This document shows, in pieces, positions 46,101 to 54,271 of a DNA stretch of 64,000 bases. The DNA comes from Diphasiastrum complanatum (lineage: Eukaryota > Streptophyta > Lycopodiopsida > Lycopodiales > Lycopodiaceae): the NCBI GenBank assembly GCA_029204225.1, contig CM055100.1:62999141-63063140 (forward strand), in the 5' to 3' direction. The translations under genes were made by a program, and so were the position numbers. Under the pieces are notes generated by a model. It saw only the letters and a program-made list of their open reading frames with translations, was not told where the DNA came from and did not search any database. Within the stretch, counting starts at the first letter, position 1. The number at the start of each line of letters is the position of its first letter.

Positions 46101-47509
46101 AAGTAGTCAACCTGCATTAAACTCACAAGAAAACAACCTATTGATACCAGCTTATGGATTAGTAAAAGATGAGTATAAGCTTTAAAAAAACCTGTAAACG
46201 CTGCAACTCTGCCAAAAGTCTCAACTTTGTCTCATGCAACTCTTGGAGTTCAGAAAGTCTCCGAGCAGCAAGCATCTGCAACGCTGAATATAGTTTCAAA
46301 CAAGGCACTATATAGAGAGAATCACAAAAACTCGATTTGAAAATTTGGTAAGAATGGATTATGTTGACCGAACCACAAACTGTGCTATGAAAAATTCAAA
46401 ATGCCATCTAAGCATAAAAATGAAGGACTTCACCAGTAAACTTCATGACAAGCTATATGAGAAGTTTATGTTCATATTTTGTCATATGATCTCAAGAATG
46501 CCATGTGGTGGAATTGAAGGGCATGACCAACCATACCAAAATTCTATGAAACTTACTGATACAAATAATTGACTTCAAAAATGTAAGCCGAGAAAATCTT
46601 CCAGATGATAGTTCAATAATTTTCTATAGCACCTTTGCATCATCAACTGATGCTTCCAATTCTTTGGTTTCTCTAGAAGCTTTGTGACTCCCAATGTCAG
46701 AGGAATCATTCTTCACTGTCGATAATGAACTAGGAGTGGGTGACCCAACCAAAGCATCCTTTTGACTCCGTAAAGTAGCTAACTTCCGCCTGCTTGTCTC
46801 CAGATCGGCAATCGTTTCTTCCAGTTCACCTGAAACACATGTTGAACTTTTCTGATTAATCTCAATAGCGATACAGTTTTTTGCCTATCTCAGTCTCCGC
46901 CATCTCCCCAATGCTTCTATGTCAGGACTGGTTCTCAGCCCCAAAAACATAAGAGTTGTCAGGAGGGCCTAGGAGACTGGATCTAGGAATAGGAATGCTC
47001 GGTGCAAATAACTCTTCCTTGCTTGGTCTGCAACCCTCTTAATCACCACGGAATGTCTCCGGATCAGTGTAATGGGAAGTCTCTATCTATTTGCATTAAC
47101 TTTTTTAAATCTAAATACAATTTCCCTGCAAACCATAAACTATACATTTGGTTCGTTAACAAAACATATACTGTGTAGACACTTATTGTAACGTCTATGT
47201 GATAAGTGGTTAACACCTGTAGCGGCAGGCAAGAAAGTAGGTTCACAAATTAAAACCTCTGGTGTAGATTCAGCATAAAACACCTACAATTTGCATTATC
47301 AATCACTTTTTCAGGGAAATTTTAAGAGTCCCTTGTATTACCTCTTAACCTTTTTATTTCAGCTTGATCTTTGACATGACCATCCTGAAGTGCTCTAACT
47401 TCTGAAGCGATTTCCTTGTGTTTCAAGTGCAAAGCATCCATTGTGGTCCGCAGAAAATGCACCTCAGCTTGCAAATCATGATCTATTCTTTTTAAAAGCT
47501 CTGAAAGTT
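27059..47509 (-). CDS. HUB: E3 ubiquitin-protein ligase BRE1-like (HUB1/HUB2 type), 15 exons, N-terminus not found
   Basis: Exons in transcript order: 47342-47509, 46633-46829, 46192-46275, 45751-45870, 45459-45645, 45188-45348, 45020-45091, 44769-44845, 30255-30449, 30000-30072, 28433-28519, 28162-28299, 27735-27937, 27382-27547, 27059-27190. They join without a frame break into 685 codons plus TGA. In plants, HUB1 and HUB2 monoubiquitinate histone H2B in the nucleus, working with RAD6-type E2 enzymes. Most of the protein is coiled coil (LHLKHKEIASEV, ELKLILDMYESQCADSR, LELRVKAANEAEAGCQQRLA, VAESEIADLRQRL). The C-terminus is a complete C3HC4 RING (CGVC, then CYHLFCNPC, then CPGC) ending NDVRNVYI, which closely matches the known HUB C-terminus. 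Family members are close to 880-900 residues, so about 190 N-terminal residues are missing. The first listed exon starts in phase after an AG acceptor, so upstream exons are expected. Subfamily (HUB1 versus HUB2) not resolved. Confidence 0.92.
28300..28432 (-). other. GC-AG intron in the HUB gene
   Basis: The exon ends AATACAAAG and the intron begins GCAATA instead of GT; the acceptor is CAACAG at 28300. The join is needed to keep frame (NTK|LVSDSV) and gives a protein that follows the HUB family here. GC donors are a known minority class in plants. Confidence 0.75.
28865..28902. repeat. GAGAGAAAAT minisatellite
   Basis: Three to four near-perfect 10-bp units inside a HUB intron. Confidence 0.6.
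31354..31596 (-). pseudogene. possible hAT-family transposase fragment
   Basis: The - strand frame reads KWESRWNWFHRPLHVVAHVL followed by HPLWKKSSLEQFHD. It resembles the R-W-x-x-L/F-H-x-P-L-H-x-x-A-x-x-L-x-P block found before the dimerisation region of plant hAT-like transposases. About 80 codons remain, with no terminal repeats or DNA-binding BED finger nearby. It ends about 165 bp before the chromovirus LTR. Confidence 0.45.
31762..32209 (-). repeat. chromovirus 3' LTR
   Basis: The + strand runs from TGTTACAAAC to CCCTAACA. It is paired with 38261-38708, with the same length and no indels. The inner side meets a polypurine tract. Confidence 0.95.
32210..32220 (-). promoter_or_regulatory. 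chromovirus polypurine tract
   Basis: The - strand reads GGAAGAGGGAA directly before the LTR start TGTTAGGG. Confidence 0.85.
32237..32923 (-). pseudogene. chromovirus Pol C-terminus: integrase end and chromodomain
   Basis: A 228-codon open stretch. It starts inside the integrase (RYLPMIEFAYNSAKHSATGF), passes through FYANQKRQPRIYEEGAWLYL and LSPRYVGPFRIVKKLHRNAY (the C-terminal domain of gypsy integrase) and VHPVFHISRLKERL. It ends with a chromodomain (RNRQVTEYTVRWKGSSEDDD, then TWEKEHDL). In chromoviruses this domain reads histone marks and guides integration toward particular chromatin. The aromatic cage is only partly visible: Y, W and W of YTVRWKG...TWE are present. The stop TAA is natural, 15 bp before the polypurine tract. 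A 1-nt deletion near 32925 separates this part from the rest of Pol. Confidence 0.88.
32715..34274 (-). repeat. tandem duplication of the integrase-coding region, two ~780-bp copies
   Basis: Copy A (32715-33498) and copy B (33499-34274) repeat the same segment from LHECHDSPCA (zinc-binding domain) to LLVARENVK (after the core), about 95% alike by eye. The junction at 33499 fuses VARENVK to NGLHECHDSP in frame, so the Pol frame would run through integrase twice. Copy B has a net 11-nt deletion near 34066 (between LEIPERK and MDFVVG). Copy A lacks 1 nt near 32925. The different lesions show that the copies decayed independently after the duplication. Confidence 0.92.
32929..34065 (-). pseudogene. 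fused double integrase ORF of the chromovirus
   Basis: A 378-codon open stretch. It begins in the core of the upstream integrase copy (MDFVVGQPRTGKQNDAMWVI) and passes the second Asp (NDIVSDRDPKFTGKFWQ) and the Glu (HPESDGQTERTN). It crosses the repeat junction in frame and then reads a second zinc-binding domain (H-x-x-C... with CAQCQVNKAE) and a second complete core (MDFVVGIPRTGK ... SDRDPKF ... DGQTERTN). It ends by frameshift at YVSRR. Both cores keep the D-D-E residues. Integrase normally inserts the cDNA into chromosomes as a multimer; a covalent tandem copy is not usual for the family. Confidence 0.88.
34022..34740 (-). pseudogene. chromovirus RNase H end and first integrase zinc domain
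   Basis: From 34740 the frame reads NVWRHYLYGSQFTIGTDHQA, LKYINDAVDLRGRKARWSKM and FHYDIEYRKGTSNSVADA, the RNase H end with its catalytic Asp, with a TAG after VADA. It continues in frame from about 34498 as LCKTDRYFGRIW and the zinc-binding domain (HECHDSPCARHPGAQ, then CAQCQVNKAERLK). The 11-nt net deletion near 34066 throws it out of frame before the catalytic core. Confidence 0.8.
34735..35586 (-). pseudogene. chromovirus reverse transcriptase and RNase H start
   Basis: A 284-codon open stretch: MDELVDRLHGAKYFTKVDLR (first catalytic Asp block), FLVLPFGLTNAPTTFQQMMN, FVIVYLDDIFIYSKT (YLDD box with the catalytic pair), and LYLGHIISDHGLEIDPNKV. The connection and RNase H follow with PYVLETDASDYAIGAVLYQD. 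At its 5' edge the GAPV sequence of the linker is joined almost directly to KLTIKNRYPLL. The expected R-L-C-I-D-Y-R-x-L-N block of about 20 residues is deleted, which would prevent activity. The 3' edge has a stop near RYSTYDKLLL. Confidence 0.88.
35607..36276 (-). pseudogene. chromovirus protease end and protease-RT linker
   Basis: After a frame change from the gag-protease ORF, DVILGKE (the gypsy protease ILG motif) appears near 36145, followed by a stop. From 36113 a 168-codon open stretch reads MKKNYVTHNLSFLHNG and then FRKLRQEFNDVFPEQLPEGL, VDHGIKLIPGSSPISLYPYR and LKMGHVRPSESPWGAPV. This is the standard lead-in to gypsy reverse transcriptase. Confidence 0.82.
36277..37443 (-). pseudogene. 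chromovirus gag and protease start, one stop codon
   Basis: One frame of 389 codons, interrupted only by a TGA at 37099-37101. It starts at MEPTPTTQPMSPVREA, with a short coiled-coil stretch (LMLAINSLQQQIVDMQAK). The gag core (FAGEKKDRTPKAVLQWLDRW, then FTWWQDIRGK) leads to FILGLPRDYQLEVRRNQPLT. The zinc knuckle CFNCMEPGHVAKDC is complete (CCHC). The protease active-site region at about 36360 reads VLFDDGSTHNFI where the family has D-S-G. Gag assembles the particle and binds the element RNA; the ATG choice is the natural one after the leader. Confidence 0.88.
37444..38246 (-). other. chromovirus 5' untranslated leader
   Basis: About 800 bp between primer site and gag, with no coding signal. 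It contains repeated GATCGCTG / CAGCGATC-type words around 37735 and 37900-37980. Confidence 0.6.
38247..38258 (-). promoter_or_regulatory. chromovirus primer binding site (tRNA-Met)
   Basis: The - strand reads TGGTATCAGAGC, 2 nt inside the 5' LTR. Confidence 0.92.
38261..38708 (-). repeat. chromovirus 5' LTR
   Basis: The same 448-bp unit as 31762-32209, with 22 substitutions counted by eye. It adjoins the primer site and would carry the element's promoter. Confidence 0.95.
39297..39601. repeat. foldback (MITE-like) inverted repeat in the HUB intron
   Basis: The left arm (39297-39423) and right arm (39503-39601, inverted) share ATTCTGTTTGTTGCAA / ATTCCGTTTGTTGCAA at the tips. Further in they share CCACCTCGGC, GGTGAGACAA, GGAGGCTGGCACATCTA and CACATGTAGATGTAG, and they are separated by an ~80-nt loop. 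The left arm has about 20 extra bases near 39318 and two extra GATGTA units. No clear target-site duplication was found. It could be a MITE or a hairpin-RNA source. Confidence 0.75.
39602..44768. other. intronic sequence with no recognised gene
   Basis: Contains a (GAT)n run at 40157-40188 and a short CT run near 42682. A diverged duplicated block (about 43190-43440 versus 43540-43680, sharing GACCCCCACC and GTCAGTTGCTAATATG) and a similar diverged duplication at about 44245-44345 versus 44370-44465 are also present. Short protein-like strings occur near 40200-40300 but without a family match. Confidence 0.4.
40157..40188. repeat. (GAT)n microsatellite
   Basis: About 10 GAT units, encoding an Asp run on the + strand that is not part of a recognised gene. 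Confidence 0.9.
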
Positions 47510-47920
47510 CTGCAGCGCAAGAAGAGCAACGGCTAGAAAACTAATCATTTGTATTTTGCAATATATGACTGAAATTTTAAAGTGATCAAATAACCACACA
47601 AACGGCAATGAAAATATATTAACCAATAAAAACCAAAAACATCTCAAATGAAGCCAAAGTTTGAACAGAACATCCCAGCAGATAATTCAGACATTCTATG
47701 AAGTCAAAGTTTTCATTCCAAACTTCATTAAGTTCTACGATGAAAATCACATGCAACAGTTAAAACAGATTAGATTTGCGTTGACCAGGTCCACACGTCT
47801 TTACGTGTCTTCTTAGTTGGAATGTAGTTCAGTTCATCATCTACAGCATTCTCCTGTCACAGACTGCACGTGGGCATGTGCGGGTATGTCAAAATCTGTC
47901 CTCATGCCTTCAAACGTCAA

Positions 47921-48060
47921 CCAATTGTGTTAGGATTTCCCACTCTAGAGTCAGAGGAGAATCATGTACAAACACTCGATCTTTTGAGCGCCAATGTGGT
48001 AGGATTTCCCACTCTAGAGTCGGAGGAGAATCATGTACAAACACTCAATCTTTTTGCTAT
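47921..48060. repeat. 70-bp direct tandem duplication
   Basis: Two copies (47921-47990 and 47991-48060) share TAGGATTTCCCACTCTAGAG and GAGAATCATGTACAAACACT with only a few changes. It lies just upstream of the first recognised HUB exon, presumably in an intron. Confidence 0.85.
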
Positions 48061-48865
48061 CGCTCATGACAGTCGGAAGTCTCTTTCCACCATATCAAAA
48101 TTTTCTGTTCATAGTTAACATGATATTGTTAATTTTTTTTCTTCATGTAAAAATGACAGCAACTTCCTCGCAAAAAAAATGGCAAGAGAATTACAGGAAT
48201 TCAAGAGACAGGTATAATGGTTAGGATCCTAGTGTATGACAGTAGGTCCTTCCTACAGCACTATAAATTCCCACTATCCTCCTCCAAGGACTGCCTTCAA
48301 TCAATAAGCTATCCATCATTGCAGTGCAAAAGTATGCCACTTTCTATAGAGTTCACCAATGAAGTCGCTTTTAAGCACTCTTCCTCCAGTGATCTATTTT
48401 AATAATGATATATCTTCTATGCTGCCTCTCCAGCGACTAACATGAGTGGTGGCCGGCATGCCTGATCTTTGACAAGAGACAACTCTTCATGGACATAAAT
48501 TCACTAAGGCCAATTGTGGCAGCCATGCATGGTTCTTCTAGCACATTGAGAAAACTGTCAAAAGAAAGGCAAGCTCTTGGCTGAAGACAGTCTTGGCAGC
48601 AGACTATTTCACGTGACATGTTGATTATTAAGTGATGCACCAGTATGGTTTGTGAGATTTCACAACCAACAAGATCTCCACAAACACAGGAAATTAGATC
48701 AAACTCACACCACATTGAAAAGAACATATTAATAGGCAGGCACTTCAAGAAATTAGCACTTTATTCACTTGAAGAGACAAAATGTACACACACATCTTGA
48801 CTTACAGAGCAATAATGACTTCAATTATTCTGCAACCCAACTTAGCGAATTAAGATTGATACACA
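48061..48865. other. no confident gene; possible upstream HUB intron
   Basis: The N-terminal HUB exons should lie at or beyond this point on the - strand. None could be assigned with confidence. Confidence 0.35.
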
Positions 48866-49903
48866 TTTACACTGATAATGTGACTCCCGACGAAGCGCTT
48901 ACGGGAATGAAGCCTAAAATCGACAAGTTTTGAGTCTTTGGGTGTAAGGCTTATGTACATGTGCCAAAGGAGGAGTGAAGCAAGCTTGATGCCAAAGCGA
49001 TCAAGTGTATCTTTGTCGGCTATGATGAGAGGACAAAGGCGTACAGGTGTTTTGATCCTGTAATGAACAAGATTCACATTAGTAAGTATGTCATCTTTGA
49101 AGAGATGCATAGGTTTGTTGACGAAAAAGACCATGCAGGTGATGATAGCATCAAGAGACTTCCCACAATCCTAGAAGAAGAAGAAGAAGAAGAAGCTCCA
49201 CACGTTGATGCACATGAAGATGAGGCTCGAGAAGGTGAGTATGAGAGAACACCACCAATTCATGAGCCTAGAGAGAAGGTATTTGCCGATAGGTGCCACA
49301 AAGGAGAAACCTGCTGGAAGCAAAAGACGATCCTTGAACACTCCTTGGGACACATACTCTCCAAGAAGTGTATCACATGAATCTAAGGTACCCAAATGGT
49401 ACGAGAAGATCATGAAAGATGCGAAGATGAATCAACTTGGATCTAGTTCGCAAGAAGAGGTGAGAAGATCAACACGGGAAAGGAAACCTCCTAATCGCTA
49501 TCATGTGAACTACGCCCTAATGAGTGACATTTTGGAGTGTCGAAAGCCATCGACCTTTGATGAGGCAAAGGATCTCAAAGAGTGGCAAAGGGCAATGGAA
49601 GAGGAGATGGAATCAATCCACAAGCATGATACCTGGGAATTGGTTGATCTACCACTTAGAAAGAAACCCATTGACAACAAGTGGGTATTTAGAACAAAGT
49701 TTCATGCGGATGGCACGATCACAAAGCATAAGGTATGCCTAATAGTAAAGGGCTATGAGCAAAGCAAGAGAATTGACTATGAGGAGACGTTTGCTCCAGT
49801 GGCTAAGTGGACTATGCTACGCTTGATTGTTGCTTTAGCGTCTCATTTTGGGTGGAAATCCATTAAATGGATGTAAAATCCGCATTCCCGAATGGTGACT
49901 TGT
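48866..49903 (+). pseudogene. Ty1/copia fragment: integrase C-terminus to reverse transcriptase start
   Basis: The + strand reads TPDEALTGMKPKIDKF, VFGCKAYVHVPKEE, DAKAIKCIFVGYDERTKAYR and then, after a frame change near 49270, EVRRSTRERKPPNRYHVNYA, DLKEWQRAMEEEMESIHKHD, TWELVDLPLRKKPIDNKWVF and RIDYEETFAPVAKWTMLRLI. It is cut at MDVKSAFPNGD by an abrupt switch to a - strand copia integrase. Two stops occur early (in IDKF*VFGC and PKEE*SKLD). Its left edge begins in the middle of integrase, so both ends are truncations. Confidence 0.82.
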
Positions 49904-49905
49904 GC

Positions 49906-50309
49906 ACTCTAATAATGGTTCTATTCTTTCTTTCTGCTACACCATTACTATGCGGCGTGTGTGATTGAGTGAATTGTCTTTTGATCCCATGCTCCTTGCA
50001 AAAGTCTTCAAAATCATCTAATTTGTATTCGCCACCTCTATCTGATCTTAGCACTTGGATTCATGCATCCAATTGGTTCTCCACTAAAGCCTTGAATTCC
50101 TTGAAGTGAGCAAAAGCGTCAGATTTCTTCTTCAAGAAATAAATCCATGTCCTCCTGGAGTAATCATCTATGAAAGTCATAAAATAATAAGATCCCCCCA
50201 TCAACGTGGTCTTCATTGGGCCACACAAGTCACTGTGAATGAGTTCAAGTGGCTTCTTGGCTCCTACAGCTCCACCTTTGTTGAATGTCTCCCTATGATG
50301 CTTCCCCAT
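49906..50309 (-). pseudogene. copia integrase core, truncated
   Basis: Reads KPLELIHSDLCGPMKTTLMG (first Asp), FMTFIDDYSRRTWIYFLKKK, a TGA after ENQLDA, VLRSDRGGEYKLDDFEDFCK (second Asp), IKRQFTQSHTPHSNGVAERK (Glu). The D-D-E triad is preserved. The domain breaks off right after NRTI at the head-to-head junction near 49904. Confidence 0.85.
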
Positions 50310-50472
50310 AAAACATCCTTCACATATAGAGTGATGATCATCCTGTAAAGCTGGTAATCAAATCACCATCTTCAGCTTCGCCATCAATCTCAGGCTCCCA
50401 TACTTCTAATGGCCTAATCTTCTGTGCCACATTCCGATTGTGATGTTGTCTAAGTAGCTAAACCATATTCAC

Positions 50473-50886
50473 CTAGTTTTGCAGCATCCAATTTGTAGAG
50501 GCCACAGTTACTATCCCGATATCCTTCATTAGGCAACCATCCTTGACAAACTCAACCTTCAGATGTTGATTTGCCATCACACCAACCACAAGCAAACTCT
50601 TTTTGAGTCCAGGAACATAAAGCACATTGGGAATATTCGTGATCTTACCATCAGGAAACTGCACATGTACATTGCCAACGCCTTGGATTTGACATTCCTC
50701 CCCATTGGCCTGTGTGACCTTATTCCCATCATGGATTGGCGAGAAGTCCTCAAACCAATCACGTTTCCCAGTCATATGCCTCGTGGCGCCTGAATCTATA
50801 AACCACCTGGCACCATCATCAACCTGGGATGCCAATGCCGATGAGAAGGACGCTTGTCTCGTCATCTTCTCCATCATCTTCGGCAC
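50473..50886 (-). pseudogene. copia aspartic protease
   Basis: A 137-codon stretch with ARWFIDSGATRHMTGKRDW (intact D-S-G active site) and ITNIPNVLYVPGLKKSLLVV, the usual copia protease end. Upstream, LASQVDDG is the common copia lead-in. The pre-integrase zinc region between 50310 and 50470 is damaged. Confidence 0.85.
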
Positions 50887-50974
50887 TATTGCCTTGTTGT
50901 TTTACTTTTCCCGCCTTTATGTCTGCTTTCTTTTGGTAGCATTCGTATTCGTGTCTTTTTGTCAGGGTGTTCGC

Positions 50975-51525
50975 GAACACTTTCATCAGGCAGAGGGCTG
51001 AAAGCTAGCAGAGCTTTGTAAACAGAAACGTGTTGTTTCTTCAGTTCCAGAGGTGCTTTAACTAATTTGGCATGAGATTCAACTATCCTATGCAATATCT
51101 GGGAAGAGATGTGCTCCTTTATGAGGTTTTCAACCATCAAGAAGTTATTGAGGAGCTGGGCAACGACATGGATGGTAGGATCTCTAATAGCCTCTAACAG
51201 ATAGCCGTCATTTGTGCAGTATAGGGCATTGGTGGTATCAATATATGGCTTTATGGCTTGTTTGGCCTGTTTGTGATTTGGTGAGGCTTGAGTGCCAGAT
51301 GAAATTCCTATGGCAGCAAGGGCGGCTTAGCGCACCGTGTGTGTGGTGGCTCCTTGGAAGGCAATATAAAATTTGGATTTCTCCTCCTTCCAGGTACTAA
51401 AGGCAAGAGTGATAAAATCCATGTTAATTCGTCCCGAGAAGACCCACTCATGAATACCCATTGCAATGAGCAGAGGCTCCGCAAGGTCATCCATTGAGTG
51501 GCCATGCTTGTGCTAGGAAGTATCA
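50975..51525 (-). other. inserted coding-like segment inside the copia gag zinc knuckle, unknown origin
   Basis: The gag text stops at CYYCHRCSHWAR just before the last cysteine of the CCHC knuckle, and element-type text (REHPDKK..., ATKRKQ) resumes about 550 bp later. Between them the - strand carries a coherent frame with one TAA: SMDDLAEPLLIAMGIHEWVF, INMDFITLAFSTWKEEKSKF, QASPNHKQAKQAIKPYIDTT, DGYLLEAIRDPTIHVVAQLL, HRIVESHAKLVKAPLELKKQ, ALLAFSPLPDES. It resembles no copia domain I know. It looks like a captured host or foreign ORF piece in the same orientation as the element. The alternating hydrophobic pattern suggests mostly helical protein. Origin unidentified. Confidence 0.5.
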
Positions 51526-52306
51526 CGATGTCCGTGCCCAATGACTACATCTATGGCAATAGTAACATTTGCGCTTCTTCTTTTTCGGCTTTGATGACGA
51601 CTCTCCCTTATCATCATCCTTGGCCTTCTTTGGAATCCTCTTCCAACCTTTTTGCTTGTTTTTGGCGAGCAATGCTTGATCCTCCCGTGGGGTTTGCCTT
51701 GACCTCACTACCTCTCGACGTTGCTCCTCCTGCAACATGATCCCTTGTAGATCTTCGAAGGTAGGCAATCTCTCCCTCGAGGCAATGCCGCTCACAAACA
51801 TCTGTACACCCTCCGATACACCACTCATAGTAGTTTGTACCAATTTGACATCCAATTAGGTTGGTTCTCCAATCGCCACGAGTTGGTCTCTCGGCTCTTT
51901 GATCCTGCCATCTTGGTGAAGAAGGATCCCACCGTTTCACCTTTTTCCATCCTGATAATGTTCAATTTTGACTTCAAGAACATCGCTCGAGCTGGAATGC
52001 AAGTTTGAAATTGCGCTCTAAGAGCTTCCCAAGCTCCCCTAGTTGTCATGGCATCACTAATATGGGTGATTACATGGTCTTTCACTGAAAGATTGATCAA
52101 TGACAAATTGAAAATACTCTTTGTGCCTTCCTGTCAAAGGCCCTCATATCTCCTGGAGTGGTATTTGGCCTCAATTCTATGCCCACAACAATGTCCCATA
52201 GCTCCTCCTCCATCAGTATGCTCTTCATTTTGAACTTCCAGATGTAGCTGGAAGCCCCATCGAGTTTACTTGCATCGCCCAAAATTGTCTCATCGATGTT
52301 GGCCAT
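51526..52306 (-). pseudogene. copia gag (N-terminal and middle parts)
   Basis: Starts at MANIDETILGDASKLDGASS (52304) and continues YIWKFKMKSILMEEELWDIV, then after a frame change VKDHVITHISDAMTTRGAWE, ALRAQFQTCIPARAMFLKSK and MEKGETVGSFFTKM, and after a second frame change SGIASRERLPTFEDLQGIML. It ends with a lysine-rich stretch and the knuckle start CYYCHRCSHWA. Two frameshifts and one stop make it a pseudogene. Confidence 0.82.
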
Positions 52307-52351
52307 CTCCAAATTGCGTGAAACAATACGCCGAGGCCAACTGTGATGCAA

Positions 52352-53545
52352 AAGTCAAAAATAATGACCTACAATTTTTGGCTTACCAGGCCACCTGCCG
52401 CTTTGCCGCCAAATTGGAAGCCAAGATGCCTTCGCTTTCCGAAATGCTCCTCACCACGAACTTGCAACTTCGTGCCCAATAGAATAATGAAATAACCTTT
52501 GGCACGCTCCGAACACTTTCTCCGCGGCAATCACTCTATTTTGTCGCACCGTACTTGCAGGTACAATCATGGTGCCCTTCGTTTGGAAGCTATAGCCCTT
52601 CGTTTGGCCAAAATAGGCTAAAGGAAGTAAAAATAGGGGCTTGTTTTTGAACTATTTCTTCTTCTTGAATAACTTCAAACTTCAAGAACTTCGTGACCCA
52701 AGGCCTATTTCAAGGCAAAGATTTTTAATGACATTGAAGGCCAAAATGCACTTTAAGTCCCTTCAGCCCACTTCAAGGCCCCTTCTCCATTCATCCAACG
52801 GTCTGTTTGGATCTTATGATCCATATGCCTCGAAATCATGGTCATTGATCCATGTGGCTTTTGATCCGACGTCTCGAATGCCGTATGCGCACTAAACCAT
52901 TCTCTTCCAACCGCTACTCACTTCCAAACACAAAGTAAGAAGTTTTGGGCGCGCAGGCTCAGCCGTGACCTCCTCTCTTCTCCTTCCTGCTTTCAAGGTT
53001 TTGGCTATGGTGAATGAGGGTTTCTATGCCCTCCGAAGATCTGATCCAGCACCTCCACTGATCCACAGCCCTCTAACGCCTCTTGACAGCTGATTAACCT
53101 CATCAGGGCGCCCTCTCCTACGTTCTTACAGTACCAGAAAAAGCAACATATAGAGAGAAATCTTCAGATTTACTGTTGTAAACCCCAACTTGAAAACAAC
53201 AGCCAACTTCCAGCTCTATTTCACCAACACTCTAACCACTGTTTTTACAAATTTCATTCCTCACAGAGGTCGCCCTACTGCCAGTGCTCCGCAGCTTCAA
53301 ACGGCTTGCAAATCGGTGAAGAACCGAGCAGGTTCTGACCACAAATGCTTCCCAGCTTCTTCTGCACAATTTCAAGCTTCCAACTAGCTACCGTTTTGAT
53401 TCAGACGACAATCTCAGTCTCTGATTCCTTCTTGCAGTCCTGAGCAATCCTTTGAATTTTTCACAACACGATTTGTGCTACCCAGTCACCAAACCGTCGT
53501 GAATTCGAAACTCTCCGTTCTCGTCCGGTGATTACAGCCACCAAG
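52352..53545 (-). other. copia 5' leader region, no gene seen
   Basis: About 1.2 kb between primer site and gag, long for a copia leader. No coding signal was seen; the short frames here are incoherent. Confidence 0.4.
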
Positions 53546-53557
53546 GCTCTGATACCA
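53546..53557 (-). promoter_or_regulatory. copia primer binding site (tRNA-Met)
   Basis: The - strand reads TGGTATCAGAGC, 3 nt inside the LTR. Confidence 0.9.
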
Positions 53558-53560
53558 AGT

Positions 53561-54271
53561 TGACAATGATATAAAAACAATCAATTCAATCACCACAGCA
53601 CACCATCAAGTGCTTCAAGACAAGACGAGACAGAATTGCTCTCTCACAACTATATATTCACACTAATCCACAAGTACAAATAAAAGTTTCTTAAGACCTC
53701 AACATGGGCTCGTAAAAGAATCGGCCCAATAGTTCTAGAGTCATGCACATGTTACCAACAAACTTAGAAAGTAACCGTAAAACAATTTACACGTTGATTA
53801 TTGCTAATTTAACTTCTTCCTCCTCCAATAGATCAACAACATGAAGCACCACATACAATGTATCAGGCTTTTCCTTCTTCTTAAACTAACAAGCATTCAT
53901 TTGTTCGATTGTACAAACTTCAGATCCTTGTTTCAATGCATAAAAACTTGTCTTATGCTTTGCATGCTATATGTTCTTTACCTTTTCCTTCAAATCCCTG
54001 TACTCTAGTCAAACTCCATCTTTGAATAGTATTCATTGGTTCGATTGTACCAAACTCTAGATCCTTGTTTCAATGCATAAAAACTTGTCTTGCGCTTGCA
54101 TATTATGCTTGCATACTATATGTTCTTTACCTTTTCCTTCAAATCCTTGTGCTTGGTCCATGTATGCCTCTACCCCATTGGTCATAAGCAATTCCTTCTA
54201 AATAACTATTCAGGTGGGAACTATTTTGATATGCAAAGCCATTGCCAAAGTTAAGATTGTCTTCATTGTCA
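53561..54271 (-). repeat. copia 5' LTR, 711 bp
   Basis: The + strand starts TGACAATG and ends CATTGTCA, a perfect 8-bp terminal inverted repeat fixed by the adjacent primer site. No second copy is in the window, in keeping with a 3'-truncated element. Confidence 0.85.

Larger units (their letters stand above)
49904..54271 (-). mobile_element. Ty1/copia element, 5' part only, with foreign insert
   Basis: On the - strand: 5' LTR (53561-54271), primer site, leader, gag (52306 down to about 51525), an inserted segment (about 51525-50975), protease, pre-integrase and integrase up to NGVAERKNRTI. There it ends against the + strand copia fragment. Reverse transcriptase, RNase H and the 3' LTR are missing on this strand. 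The + strand fragment holds the part that would follow after a gap of about 60 residues, so the two could be one rearranged element. Confidence 0.8.

Noticed and set aside
48437-48600. Possible upstream HUB exon (SFDSFLNVLEEPCMAATIG after a TTTTGACAG acceptor-like site)
   Set aside because: Resembles the S-F-L-x-x-L-L-E-T-G-A-T-E block of HUB proteins only loosely, with no good donor and no matching neighbours.
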